Notes: generated by a model not told the origin, from the letters alone. Positions 1 to 7,711 are shown, counted from the stretch's first letter. The stretch is 64,000 nt of DNA from Sphingomonas sp. PP-CE-1G-424 (GCF_004341085.1 NZ_SLXW01000009.1:1-64000); one strand, 5' to 3'. Made by a program: numbers and translations.

Positions 1-91
1 GCGCGCGGCCGCGACGACCGCACAGCGCGAGGCGGCGATCCGCGAGGCGGCAACCGCCGCGGCGAACTTCCGCACGATCGCCGGCGCCTGA
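1..91 (+). CDS. 3' end of an unidentified gene (truncated by window edge)
   Basis: An open frame enters from the left edge and stops at TGA 89-91, giving about 29 C-terminal residues, alanine- and arginine-rich and ending in FRTIAGA. The stop lies 22 bases before the next ATG on the same strand, with an AAGGA ribosome site between them, so it is probably the previous gene of the same operon. Too little remains to name a family; phage-island context is the only guide. Confidence 0.45.
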   Translation, partial: RAAATTAQREAAIREAATAAANFRTIAGA

Positions 92-113
92 TCCTGTTTC
101 GAAGGACTTTCCG

Positions 114-665
114 ATGAAGAAACTCATGCACCTGGTCGGCGCGATCGTGCTGATCATGGTCCCGTCGCTTGCCAGCGCGCAGGCCGGTACCGCCAACTCG
201 GTCGCCGCGCCGGCGGGCTTCGCCCCCATGCAGGCGCCGTGTGTCCAGCAGGCCGACAAGTCCTGCGTTGCCGTCAGCACGACCGCGCCGTTCCCGACGT
301 CGGCCGTACCGCTGTCGGCCGCGGCGTCGACGGCGCTGACCGGTACCGTCACCAGCTCGGCCGTCACTCCGACGTCGGGCGCGGCGACGATCGCCGCCGG
401 CGTCGCGACGATCGGCCCGCTCGCGCCCGAGCTCGGCCGCGGGATCCGCGTTATCCTGCGCGGCACCTGGTCCGGCACTTTCGCGCTCGGCACCTCGGTC
501 GATGCCTGCGCGACGATCAATCCGCTGACGATCGGCGGGTCGACCTGGGGCAGCTTCACCGGCAGCGCGAACGAGATCGTCGATATCCCGACGCTCGCCG
601 GCGTCGCCTACTGCGCCACGGCGACCGTCTCGGCCGGGACCCTCACCTATGGAGTCCGCCAGTGA
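114..665 (+). CDS. Exported hypothetical protein of the phage-like cargo
   Basis: This 183-residue protein starts at an ATG preceded by GAAGGA. It begins with a clear signal peptide: a KK-containing head, a hydrophobic core around residues 7-18 and an ASAQ cleavage region near residue 22. The rest is rich in Ala, Thr, Ser and Gly, with two pairs of cysteines (around 43/51 and 149/168), and looks like a beta-rich secreted or surface domain. I recognise no family. The stop TGA overlaps the GTG that could open the next gene, so the two are a translationally coupled pair. Position in a tRNA-Phe island beside an adenine methyltransferase suggests phage or phage-like cargo (inference). Confidence 0.6.
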   Translation: MKKLMHLVGAIVLIMVPSLASAQAGTANSVAAPAGFAPMQAPCVQQADKSCVAVSTTAPFPTSAVPLSAAASTALTGTVTSSAVTPTSGAATIAAGVATIGPLAPELGRGIRVILRGTWSGTFALGTSVDACATINPLTIGGSTWGSFTGSANEIVDIPTLAGVAYCATATVSAGTLTYGVRQ

Positions 666-670
666 TCTCG

Positions 671-1876
671 ATGATCATGCGGCGGCTGATGGCGCTCGCC
701 GCCTTCGGCATGGTCGCCATGCCGGCGACGGCACAGGTAGATCCGGCCGCGCGCGGGCTGGCCGTGCAGGCGCAGCAGCAGACCGCGACGCTCGCACGCG
801 AAGCGAGCATGCAGGGCGCGTCGCTCACGAAGTGGCGGGCGTGCCGGAGCAAGATCCGGGTCGCGGCGCTGGCGACGTGCAAGATGGCGATCGTCGGCGA
901 CAGCAAGTCGTTCGGCGCCGGCGCTGGTACCGGCGCGAAGTTCACGATCAACGCCTTCGGATCCTCGCGCCCGTCGCGCCTGGCGGCGCTGCTCGGACAG
1001 CAGGGCCTGGCGACGCGCACGAACAGTTGGTTCGGCGCTGGCGGTATGGCGACGCTCGCCGATGTCCTGGCGTATGATCCGCGCCGGACGGGGTTTTCTG
1101 CCTGGTCGGGCGGGTCCGTCTCCCTCGGCGGTGCCGCGCTCGCCACCGGCAACACGAACCCGGGCAATTTCCAGCCCTCGGTCGCAGTCGACCGCGCTTC
1201 GATCTTCTTCGTGCAGACGCCAAGCCAGGGCCAGTTCACCGTCTCCAAGGGCTCGGAGACGTTCACGCTCAACGCCGCGAACGCGACCAACGCGATCATC
1301 CGGAGCGAGATCACCTTCACCACGAAGGACGCCAGCCCGATCGTGATCACCCGCACCGCCGGCGGGTTCGTCAACATCGTCGGGATGATCGCCTGGGACA
1401 GTGCGACGCCTGGGATCGAGGTGAGCAACTTCTCGGTCTATGGTGTCGTCAGCGGGTACCAAGCCGATGTCAGCAACCCCTGGTCGCCGCTCAACGCGCT
1501 CGGTTACTATGCGCCGGATCTGACGATCATCAACCTGTGGACCAACAACCTCAACACGTCGGTACCGCTGGCGACGTCGGTTGCGGACGTCCAGGCGATC
1601 ATCACCAGGGCGAAGCTGACCGGCGATTGCATCCTCGAATGGCCGTCGATCGCCGGCACGGCGCCGGCATATGGATCGGACGCGGTCCGCGCGCAGTGGC
1701 GGGCATCGCTCGTTACGCTCGCCTCGACCAACGGGTGCGCGTTCGTCGACGACGAGGCGTTGCTCGGAGGCCGCGCCGGGGCGGTTGCCAACGGCGCGAC
1801 CGCGGACGGTGTCCATGAGGCCGGCTGGGCCTATGATGTCGAGGCGCAGACGCTGCTGCGCTACCTGCTCCAGTAG
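671..1876 (+). CDS. Exported SGNH/GDSL-fold hydrolase
   Basis: A 401-residue protein with a signal peptide (hydrophobic stretch about residues 7-20, ATAQ cleavage region). The SGNH fold is suggested by block I GDSKS at 76-80, which would carry the nucleophile Ser78, and by a C-terminal DGVH at 379-382 matching the block V Asp-x-x-His pair. The central region contains a jelly-roll-like stretch before the catalytic half resumes. Known members are esterases or deacetylases acting on lipids and polysaccharides; here an envelope or capsule ester is a guess. Possible starts are GTG 662 (overlapping the previous stop), ATG 671 and ATG 677; I chose 671. Much longer frames that begin upstream are out-of-frame readings of the preceding gene. 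Confidence 0.65.
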   Translation: MIMRRLMALAAFGMVAMPATAQVDPAARGLAVQAQQQTATLAREASMQGASLTKWRACRSKIRVAALATCKMAIVGDSKSFGAGAGTGAKFTINAFGSSRPSRLAALLGQQGLATRTNSWFGAGGMATLADVLAYDPRRTGFSAWSGGSVSLGGAALATGNTNPGNFQPSVAVDRASIFFVQTPSQGQFTVSKGSETFTLNAANATNAIIRSEITFTTKDASPIVITRTAGGFVNIVGMIAWDSATPGIEVSNFSVYGVVSGYQADVSNPWSPLNALGYYAPDLTIINLWTNNLNTSVPLATSVADVQAIITRAKLTGDCILEWPSIAGTAPAYGSDAVRAQWRASLVTLASTNGCAFVDDEALLGGRAGAVANGATADGVHEAGWAYDVEAQTLLRYLLQ

Positions 1877-2283
1877 CGCGGTTGTCGCGGCGCCACTCAC
1901 CAAGGCAGAGCTGACGCCGCGACAGCCTCTGATAGACGCCCGTTTGCCGATCTGACATAGCTGCGAGCGCCGACCGGAGCTTAGCCGCGACGACCGGCCC
2001 ACGCGCGTGGTCACTCTGGGTCACCGGTTCGCCGGGTGGCCCGTGGAATATAAGACCCTTCGGGGAAATACGCGGGGCGTAGTTCCCAGAGTCTGCGCGG
2101 CTAACCACCCGGTCCGTCCGGTGGGTCGGCCGCGCAGTACCCCACCAATTCATCGAGATCGACGGCGATACGCCGTCTCCGACATCCTGCCGCGATCCGC
2201 GGCGGGCACCCGCCGATCGTCCCGATCGGCCCCCACCAGCGCGCGTAGCCGAGTGCTTTCATCCGGAAGGACCAAGCCCACCT
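1877..2283. other. Intergenic region without a supported gene
   Basis: About 400 bases between the SGNH hydrolase and the methyltransferase. Open frames here overlap on several frames and lack plausible ribosome sites or composition. The stretch contains GC-rich partial palindromes around 2106-2130 (CCACCCGG...CCGGTGGG). I see nothing further that can be named. Confidence 0.4.
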
Positions 2284-3081
2284 ATGCATGCCACCATCGC
2301 CGCCGCGCCGCCCGCCGCCTATCTCGGGGGCAAGCGTAACCTGGCGAAGCGCCTTTGCGCGCTGATCGAGGCAACACCCCACCGCGCCTATGTCGAGCCG
2401 TTCGTCGGCATGGGCGGCGTCTTCCTCCGCCGGCCGACGTCGGCGCCGGTGGAAGTGATCAACGACTTCTCCGGCGACGTCGCCAACCTGTTCCGCGTCA
2501 TCCGCCGGCACTACGAGCCCTTCGTCGACGAGCTGCGCTGGCTGATCGCCAGCCGCGCCGAGTTCGATCGCCAGAACGCGATGGATCCTCGGCTGCTTAC
2601 CGACATCGAGCGCGCCGTGCGGTTCATGTACCTCCAGCGCTTGGCCTTTGGCGGCCGCGTTGTCGGTCGGACCTTCGGCGTGCGCCGCGATATCGGTTCA
2701 AGGATCGACCTGGGCAAGCTGCGGGCGGAGCTGAAGCTGCTGCGCGATCGTCTCGCGCCAGTGACTATCGAGCAGCTGGACTATGCCGATGTCATCCGAC
2801 GCTACGACGGCGACGGCACGCTCTTCTTCCTCGACCCCCCGTATGACGAGACGGCCGGCTACGGGATCGAGTTCGGCCGCGACCAATATCGAGCGATGGC
2901 GGAGCAGCTCGCGGGAATCCGCGGCCAATTCATCATGTCGATCAATGACACGCCGTTCATCCGCGAGACGTTCGCGCGCTTCGCGATCGCCGAGGTGGAG
3001 ACGACATGGACGTTGTCGACGGCCGCGGCCGGCAGGGGGAAGAAGGTCACCGAGCTGGTCATTCGGAACGCAACGGCCTGA
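2284..3081 (+). CDS. D12-class (Dam-like) adenine-specific DNA methyltransferase
   Basis: A 265-residue N6-adenine DNA methyltransferase of the D12/Dam class. The N-terminal YLGGKRNLA motif (about 14-22) and FVGMGGVF (about 40-47) form the S-adenosylmethionine site, equivalent to FxGxG. The catalytic DPPYD sits at Asp184-Asp188, followed by a C-terminal tail ending in KKVTELVIRNA, typical of the class. Length is normal and all key residues are present, so it should be active. There is no adjacent restriction enzyme, which fits an orphan phage methylase that protects element DNA or alters host regulation. Target sequence cannot be read from the protein. Confidence 0.88.
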   Translation: MHATIAAAPPAAYLGGKRNLAKRLCALIEATPHRAYVEPFVGMGGVFLRRPTSAPVEVINDFSGDVANLFRVIRRHYEPFVDELRWLIASRAEFDRQNAMDPRLLTDIERAVRFMYLQRLAFGGRVVGRTFGVRRDIGSRIDLGKLRAELKLLRDRLAPVTIEQLDYADVIRRYDGDGTLFFLDPPYDETAGYGIEFGRDQYRAMAEQLAGIRGQFIMSINDTPFIRETFARFAIAEVETTWTLSTAAAGRGKKVTELVIRNATA

Positions 3082-3180
3082 AACTTCGTGCTTTCGAGTA
3101 GCTATCCTGCGGTTTGGGGCGGGGTATCACTTGCCCCAAACCGGGGTACATGCCGCGTAAAACCGGCGGAAATGCGTGCT

Positions 3181-3226
3181 AGCGGCGGAGGGAATATCCG
3201 CCGTTCGGGAATGTCCGGAATGGGAA
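3181..3226. repeat. Dispersed intergenic repeat B, copy 1
   Basis: GGCGGAGGGAATATCCGCCG followed by a TTCGGGAATGTCCGGAATGG stretch; nearly the same 40-odd bases recur at 4086-4131 in the same orientation. The start is itself a short hairpin (GGCGG...CCGCC). It is followed by a GGAAAGCGGAC unit of a kind I remember from sphingomonad intergenic DNA. Confidence 0.6.
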
Positions 3227-3358
3227 GGAAAGCGGACGGTCCGCTATTGGGAAGGCAGATGGCGTTAGCGGACGTCGCCTGACGCTGCGGCCTTTCTAAA
3301 AAGGATCGAATTTTGGAATGTCCGGGTTAGGAAGAAGGCGGGCGCCCCCTTTACGAAG

Positions 3359-3835
3359 TTAGTCTCGCCAACCTACTCTAGAATAGTCGAGCAGTTTGCG
3401 CACGACCGCTGCCGGCACCAGAACGGTTCTTCCATTAAGTCTCGCCCGGACCGGCGCAGGGGTATCCTGCCAGTCTGGATACTCTAGGAGAAGGGGGCTA
3501 CGATCCCTTTCCCCTTCTACAAAGACGACGATCCGAGCCTCAAATATCGCTGATCTTGCATCAGCTTCTGGCAAATTCGGATCACAAATGCCGGCCATCG
3601 CCAAGCGCCAGAATTGTCGAACCATCGAGGCGCTACCTCCATGATCAATGATTTCATCAGGCGATGGAAAGACGCGGCGTTGAATGGTGATGGGAAATAC
3701 GCGGACCTGGATTTGATCTCGGGGGGAGCCAGATGCACATATCGTAGATGACGCCCTATCAATGGAAGGCGCTGATCCGCTGGTCCCCGTAACAAGGGTC
3801 ACAGCAGCGAATACGGTAATCCAGCTTCCTAACAT
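3359..3835 (-). CDS. Hypothetical exported protein
   Basis: A 158-residue protein beginning MLGSWITVFAAV. The ATG at 3835 is supported by GGAG nine bases upstream; a longer TTG-started frame lacks this. Residues 1-20 form a signal peptide or membrane anchor (ITVFAAVTLVTGTSGSA). The remainder has no family I recognise and no cysteine pair or metal motif. The gene stands alone between phage-like cargo and the retron-like operon, on the same strand as the latter but separated from it by repeats. Base composition is lower in GC than the core genes, consistent with transferred DNA. Confidence 0.55.
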   Translation of the reverse strand: MLGSWITVFAAVTLVTGTSGSAPSIDRASSTICASGSPRDQIQVRVFPITIQRRVFPSPDEIIDHGGSASMVRQFWRLAMAGICDPNLPEADARSAIFEARIVVFVEGERDRSPLLLEYPDWQDTPAPVRARLNGRTVLVPAAVVRKLLDYSRVGWRD

Positions 3836-3910
3836 CGCCTGCCACTCCGATCCTTTCCTACGGCTGTACACCAAGGGCGAATGTCAGCAATCGGCCGCTT
3901 GCTACCGATC

Positions 3911-3970
3911 CGTCTTCCCGAAATGGCCTGTTGGAGACGGAGAAACGGGAAGATGCGCTTAACGAACGGT
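3911..3970 (-). repeat. Dispersed intergenic repeat A, copy 3 (reverse orientation)
   Basis: Read on the minus strand this is CGTTCGTTAAGCGCATCTTC, then CCGTTTCTCCGTCTCC and GGCCATTTCGGGAAG. Close copies in plus orientation occur at 47566 and 49818. All three lie in gene-free gaps of accessory regions. No open frame is shared, so it is a non-coding element. Confidence 0.6.
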
Positions 3971-4085
3971 CGTTATCGGGAGCCTTGATCGCCAGCCTGA
4001 AAGTCCGGGTGTGGGCGAAAGCGGCCGGGGTATCGATGACCCGAAATCGGGGGACGGCCTGCGCCCAAACCCGCTGAAAGGCGTG

Positions 4086-4131
4086 GTGGCGGCGGATAGG
4101 ATATCCGCCGTCCGGGAATGTCTGGAATGGA
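4086..4131. repeat. Dispersed intergenic repeat B, copy 2
   Basis: GGCGGATAGGATATCCGCCG followed by a TCCGGGAATGTCTGGAATGG stretch, differing from the copy at 3181-3226 at only a few positions. It lies immediately downstream of the reverse transcriptase stop and could help end that transcript (inference). Confidence 0.6.
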
Positions 4132-4190
4132 GAGTTGAGGGGACATTCGTCGTCCACCTCCTACGCCACAGATACCCGATCGCTCAGGCG

Positions 4191-5168
4191 TTAGGCAGCA
4201 GCCAGCGGCTGACCTTGACCGGCATTCAGGGCGGCTGCCTGTAGATTGCGCTTCAATACACGCCACTGTTCATGGTGATAGCGTGCACGCGTCATGCATC
4301 GGTCGTTGATTTGTGCCGCTTCGTAGAGGCGCGAGACAAGCTTCGGGTATTTCTCCAACCGCTGCACAGGATCGACGCATTCTTCGACTTCGCGCACCGC
4401 CTCGCGGATCTTCTGCCAGCGTGAGAATGGCAGATCGATGCCCGTGTCACCGACAATGACCCCCGTAACGAGTCGCGGCGCTCCTGGCCGGAAGTCGCAG
4501 TCCTTGTGCGCGCGTAAGCCAGCACGGAAGATAAGGGTCCGCGCCTCGTGGAGCACCGCCCGCCCTGCACCGCGTCCCGACATGGTAATATCGTCGACGT
4601 AGCAGGTCATGGTGAGACCCCGACGATCGGCCAGCGCCTTCAGTTCGTCGAATAAGCCCTTGTAGGTATAGTAGGAAATAATCGGGCTCGCGGCGCTGCC
4701 AGTTGCCAGCTTGCCGTGAAAGCAGATCAGGTTCGCGAGCAACCCTGCCACATCCGGGGCACAATGCATCACATCGCGGAAGAAGTGCATAACCTTGTGC
4801 TGGGGCACTGACTGGTAGAACTTGGCGATATCCAGCTTGACGAGCCCACCAGCGCCGACATGCGCTTCAGCATTCGAGACGTAGGATCGACCCTTGACCG
4901 CTGAGTGAAGGTAGGCCGGTGCCTCAACGCGTACGAGGTAGTGATGGATTTTACGGTGAAGGGTTTGCAGAGCCTCACCTGGCTCTTGGATCATGCGACC
5001 GGTCTGCTTGTGCGGATAGACCTTGTAGCCGCCGTAGGCAGCTAGCTGGTCGAGCTTGTTCAAGTCCCACTTAAGCCGGTTCGCAAGCGCGTGCGGGGAG
5101 CGAATGCCGTACAGGTGACACCGCTCAATGGGTATGGGTTGGTTGCTTTTCCAGTTCGCTTTTGGCAT
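4191..5168 (-). CDS. Retron-type reverse transcriptase
   Basis: A 325-residue reverse transcriptase, the usual size for retron RTs and too small for group II intron maturases. The polymerase motifs are in order: KLDIAKF at about 111-117 (motif A, catalytic Asp113), TGSAASP at about 156-162 (motif B), and YVDD at 190-193 (catalytic Asp192/Asp193). Two features known to mark retron RTs are present: NAEAH (99-103), matching NAxxH just before motif A, and VTG (234-236) in the thumb-side region. Retron RTs copy part of a partner RNA (msr-msd) into RNA-linked DNA and usually act in phage defence with an accessory protein. The ATG at 5168 has GGAAG upstream and overlaps the end of the HTH gene, so the two are co-translated. 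Motif B differs from the common QGAPSSP form, suggesting a divergent clade. Confidence 0.9.
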   Translation of the reverse strand: MPKANWKSNQPIPIERCHLYGIRSPHALANRLKWDLNKLDQLAAYGGYKVYPHKQTGRMIQEPGEALQTLHRKIHHYLVRVEAPAYLHSAVKGRSYVSNAEAHVGAGGLVKLDIAKFYQSVPQHKVMHFFRDVMHCAPDVAGLLANLICFHGKLATGSAASPIISYYTYKGLFDELKALADRRGLTMTCYVDDITMSGRGAGRAVLHEARTLIFRAGLRAHKDCDFRPGAPRLVTGVIVGDTGIDLPFSRWQKIREAVREVEECVDPVQRLEKYPKLVSRLYEAAQINDRCMTRARYHHEQWRVLKRNLQAAALNAGQGQPLAAA

Positions 5169-5454
5169 CTTGATCGTCTTCCGCTATCCATTCCAGCATC
5201 TTGAGCACCTTGTCAGCGACATAGAGACGCGCTCGATCAAGCTTAGGACTCTGGGTCTGCTCGGCGAAAAGCATGAGCGATGATAAAGGGATGTCAAAGC
5301 GCTCTGCGTATTTCGTGAGTATGTCTAAACTTGGCTCTTTCCGCTTTCGTTCAATTTCATTAAGATATGATCGGGACATGCCAAGCTGTTCGGCTAACTC
5401 CGACTGAGTAAGCCTATGATAAAGTCTTAATGTTTTTAGCGCTCGTTCATACAT
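5125..5454 (-). CDS. XRE-family helix-turn-helix partner of the retron RT
   Basis: A 109-residue protein whose N-terminal half is a Cro/C1-type helix-turn-helix (about 7-60: LTQSELAEQLGMSRSYLNEI). The C-terminal half is a charged helix (LYVADKVLKMLEWIAEDDQ) that could dimerise or bind the RT. The ATG at 5454 is chosen because GGAG lies six bases upstream; the frame can extend to TTG 5466, which lacks a site. Its last 44 bases overlap the RT gene. Retrons with an HTH accessory protein are a described class. The protein could repress the operon, act as effector regulator, or bind the RNA-DNA hybrid; the sequence does not decide which. Confidence 0.8.
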   Translation of the reverse strand: MYERALKTLRLYHRLTQSELAEQLGMSRSYLNEIERKRKEPSLDILTKYAERFDIPLSSLMLFAEQTQSPKLDRARLYVADKVLKMLEWIAEDDQDAKSELEKQPTHTH

Positions 5455-5494
5455 GATCGTCTCCAACTAGACGTTGGAAGGAATTAAAGGGGAC

Positions 5495-5671
5495 TTACGT
5501 AAGCATTTCCCCGATCTTCGCGACCACACGAATGATTCCATAGATTGCTCTAAGAATCGCCAACATGGTCGTCCAGGTCTTCGGTTTCAGAAGCGCATCC
5601 TTGATAGGATGCACCTTTCGACTATCCTCCGCACGCTTCTTCTCGGCATCCGGTACGGGTAAAGAACCCAT
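5495..5671 (-). CDS. Small (58 aa) protein heading the retron-like operon, possible membrane-active effector
   Basis: Found by reading the minus strand upstream of the HTH gene. ATG 5671 to TAA 5495 encodes 58 residues, with AGGAG ten bases before the ATG. The first 30 residues are charged and lysine-rich (DAEKKRAEDSRK). Residues about 32-57 form one long hydrophobic or amphipathic segment (WTTMLAILRAIYGIIRVVAK). It lies 40 bases before the HTH start on the same strand and downstream of a structured leader, so all three genes are probably one transcript. No family is recognised. A small membrane peptide beside a regulator and an RT would fit a toxic effector (inference only). Confidence 0.6.
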   Translation of the reverse strand: MGSLPVPDAEKKRAEDSRKVHPIKDALLKPKTWTTMLAILRAIYGIIRVVAKIGEMLT

Positions 5672-5739
5672 AGGTACTCACTCCTGCATACTCGCCTCAG
5701 AATTAAGGCCAGCTCCACCGCAGCAGTGACAACGAGAGA

Positions 5740-5920
5740 TGAAGCACCCCCCTAACCCTTCGCGCCCGCTCCACACGGGCGCGCCTTATCGGGGCCGGCG
5801 GCGGTCCCCGGGCGGGGTGCCTCCACACGAGCCGACAAGTAGGAGGACCGGCCGGAGCTGGTCCCGCAGGTGATTGCTCACCCAGAGGTTGAGTGGGATG
5901 TTGCCTTTTTCCCGAATGCT
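5740..5920 (-). ncRNA. Structured leader, candidate msr-msd of the retron-like operon
   Basis: Between the inferred promoter and the first small gene, the minus strand can form consecutive hairpins. One is CACTCA/TGGGTG at 5879-5895. Another is GGACCAGC/GCCGGTCC around 5843-5862. A CCTCC/GGAGG stem lies around 5820-5848. A perfect 8-bp CGCGCCCG/CGGGCGCG stem is at 5761-5783. The last two-hairpin block is enclosed by GCACCCC (5814-5820) pairing with GGGGTGC (5744-5750), which could be the inverted repeats that bracket retron RNA. Retron RNAs normally lie upstream of the RT, often ahead of the accessory gene. Boundaries, branching G and template are not proven; this is inferred from position and folding by eye. 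Confidence 0.4.
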
Positions 5921-5926
5921 GAAGCC

Positions 5927-5954
5927 TATCTAAACGACGCAACGTAAGAGTCAA
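5927..5954 (-). promoter_or_regulatory. Candidate sigma-70 promoter of the retron-like operon
   Basis: On the minus strand, TTGACT (5949-5954) is followed 16 bases later by TAGATA (5927-5932). Transcription would begin near 5920, exactly at the start of the hairpin-rich leader. The -10 element is a weak match. Confidence 0.35.
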
Positions 5955-6043
5955 CACTCTGTTCGCTGCCAGCGACAAAAATTCAGCCGGGAGTGTCTGC
6001 CTCGCAGAGTGGTTGCAGCGAAGGGCCTCTCCGCCGCAACTCG

Positions 6044-6262
6044 TTATGATTCCCAGTTCAGCGCAAGTAGCCGGCTTTCCCGGACGTGCCACTCAAACTG
6101 ATCAGTCGTGATCTTCAGCACCCCCTCAGAGCTGGTAGCGTCTCTGGCTCGAAGCGGAAAATCGATGCCGTCGATGAACACATCGACGCTCTTCTGATCT
6201 GCCAACGCAGTGAAAAGGCGATGCGTCAAAGCTTCGGTCGCCTTCATATCCTCGTTTACCAT
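6044..6262 (-). CDS. Small hypothetical protein
   Basis: A 72-residue protein (start MVNEDMKATEALTHRLF). The ATG at 6262 has GGGAG nine bases upstream, supporting the start; a second Met at residue 6 is possible. Composition is that of a soluble protein, with a beta-like DVFIDGIDFPLRARD segment and a C-terminal LLALNWES. No family recognised. It is divergent from the integrase at 6312 (49 bases apart) and upstream of the retron promoter on the same strand. It may be an accessory gene of the island, with no evidence that it belongs to the retron. Confidence 0.55.
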   Translation of the reverse strand: MVNEDMKATEALTHRLFTALADQKSVDVFIDGIDFPLRARDATSSEGVLKITTDQFEWHVRESRLLALNWES

Positions 6263-6311
6263 CGACTTCGTCTCCCAAGTGGTCGTGGTAACTAGCTAAC
6301 ATGGAACCAGT

Positions 6312-7511
6312 ATGCTGACTAACGCTGCGGTGAAAACCGCGCGGCCGCGCGCGGCCGCCTACAAGCTGTTCGATCAAGGCGGCCTGCACCTCTACGTGGC
6401 GCCGACCGGGAGGAAGTCGTTCCGCATTAAGTATCGCCTCGGCGGCAAAGAGCAGCTGCTGACGATCGGCGCTGTTCCCGAGGTGACGCTCGATGCCGCC
6501 CGGGATCGGTGCGACCAGGTGCGCGAGCAGCTCGGCCGCGGCGAGGATCCGAGAACTTGCGAACTTGCGCAAACCGGCAAGGCACGTGCTTTCGGGGACG
6601 TCGCGCGCCAGTGGCACGCCCACATGCGCCGGCGCTGGACGGAAGTGCATGCCGGCGACGTGATGGCGAGCCTTGAGCGCGACGTGTTCCCGGCGATCGG
6701 CGCGATGCCGATCGGCGCCGTTACCGTGCCGGTGATCCTGAACGCGCTGCGCGTCATCGAGGAGCGCGGCAGCCTGGTTACGGCCAGCCGCGTCCGCCAG
6801 CGGATCTCGGCCGTATTCGCCTATGCGATGGCGGAGGACCTGGTCGACCAGGATCCTGCGGCGATCGTCAGCCGCGCGCTCACCCCGCCGGCGCCGGCAC
6901 AGCACCATCCCGCGCTACTCGAGATCGAGGATGCGCGCGCGCTGCTCGCCGCGGCCGAGCTTGTCGACGTCGCGCCGGTGGTGAAACACGCGTCGCGATT
7001 CCTGGCACTGACCGCGGTCCGTTTCGCCGCGGTACGCGGCGCGCGCTGGGAGGAGATCGAGGATCTCGACGGGGCCGCGCCGCTTTGGCGGGTACCGGCC
7101 GCGCGGATGAAGCTGGCGGCAGCGAAGAAGCTCGATGCGAAGAACGATCACGCGGTGCCGCTGTCGCACCAGGCGGTCGCGCTTATGCGCGAGATCCGCG
7201 GGAATATGCATCGGGACGATGCAAATATGCATGGTTTAATCTTCGATTGCGGCGCGGGCCGGATGATCGGCGAGAAGTCGATCGGCGCGCTGTACGATCG
7301 TGCGGGGTTCGAAGGGCGGCATGTCCCGCACGGCTGGCGCGCGTCGTTCTCGACGGTGATGAATGAGCGGGGATCGGACGGCGCCGACATCGAGCGGGCG
7401 CTGGCGCATACGCCGAAGGACAAGGTCAAAGCCGCGTACGATCGGAGCGAGCGCCTTCAGCGTCTGCGCGATCTGTTCCAGGAGTGGGCGGATCTGTTGG
7501 TCGACATCTGA
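6312..7511 (+). CDS. P4-type tyrosine integrase (first of two)
   Basis: A 399-residue site-specific recombinase. The N-terminal 85 residues are the DUF4102 arm-binding domain (LFDQGGLHLYVAPTGRKSF...). A SAM-like core-binding domain follows, then the catalytic domain with Arg in TAVRFAAVRGARW, the HGWR pair (HxxR) and a tyrosine in VKAAYDRS. These residues are all present, so it may be active. It inserts or excises genomic islands at tRNA genes. It shares its family and length with the integrase at 8505-9761 but the two differ strongly in sequence, so they are not a recent duplication. It is not next to a tRNA itself, which suggests a nested or older element. Confidence 0.88.
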   Translation: MLTNAAVKTARPRAAAYKLFDQGGLHLYVAPTGRKSFRIKYRLGGKEQLLTIGAVPEVTLDAARDRCDQVREQLGRGEDPRTCELAQTGKARAFGDVARQWHAHMRRRWTEVHAGDVMASLERDVFPAIGAMPIGAVTVPVILNALRVIEERGSLVTASRVRQRISAVFAYAMAEDLVDQDPAAIVSRALTPPAPAQHHPALLEIEDARALLAAAELVDVAPVVKHASRFLALTAVRFAAVRGARWEEIEDLDGAAPLWRVPAARMKLAAAKKLDAKNDHAVPLSHQAVALMREIRGNMHRDDANMHGLIFDCGAGRMIGEKSIGALYDRAGFEGRHVPHGWRASFSTVMNERGSDGADIERALAHTPKDKVKAAYDRSERLQRLRDLFQEWADLLVDI

Positions 7512-7711
7512 TCAGCGCCGCATGCGCGACGCCTGAAGCCGTTGGCACCGCTCGTGCTCCTCCCCCTCGATAGCCCCGGGGCGGCGCAAGCCGCCTCGCT
7601 CCGACAGCCGGGTCTTGGCGGTCGGGTTATCGGGTCAGGCCGTTGCGGCATGGGGGAGCATCAAACCTGCGTCGCGTAGCGACTCCTTTTGATCGTAGAT
7701 CTATGAATCTG

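Larger units (their letters stand above)
3836..4190. other. Intergenic region holding dispersed repeats only
   Basis: No credible gene. The stretch contains repeat A copy 3 and repeat B copy 2, which together occupy much of its right half. It separates the small exported protein from the end of the reverse transcriptase gene. Confidence 0.45.

Noticed and set aside
647..2014. 455-codon minus-strand frame across the SGNH hydrolase
   Set aside because: Antisense shadow; the plus-strand frame has signal peptide and catalytic motifs.
4191..5168. Diversity-generating retroelement or group II intron RT
   Set aside because: No template/variable repeat pair, no Avd gene, no maturase or intron structure; the NAxxH and VTG motifs point to a retron.
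5125..5454. HTH gene read as the antitoxin of a HigBA-type pair
   Set aside because: No HigB-like toxin neighbour; the gene overlaps the RT instead. A regulatory role within the RT operon is more economical.
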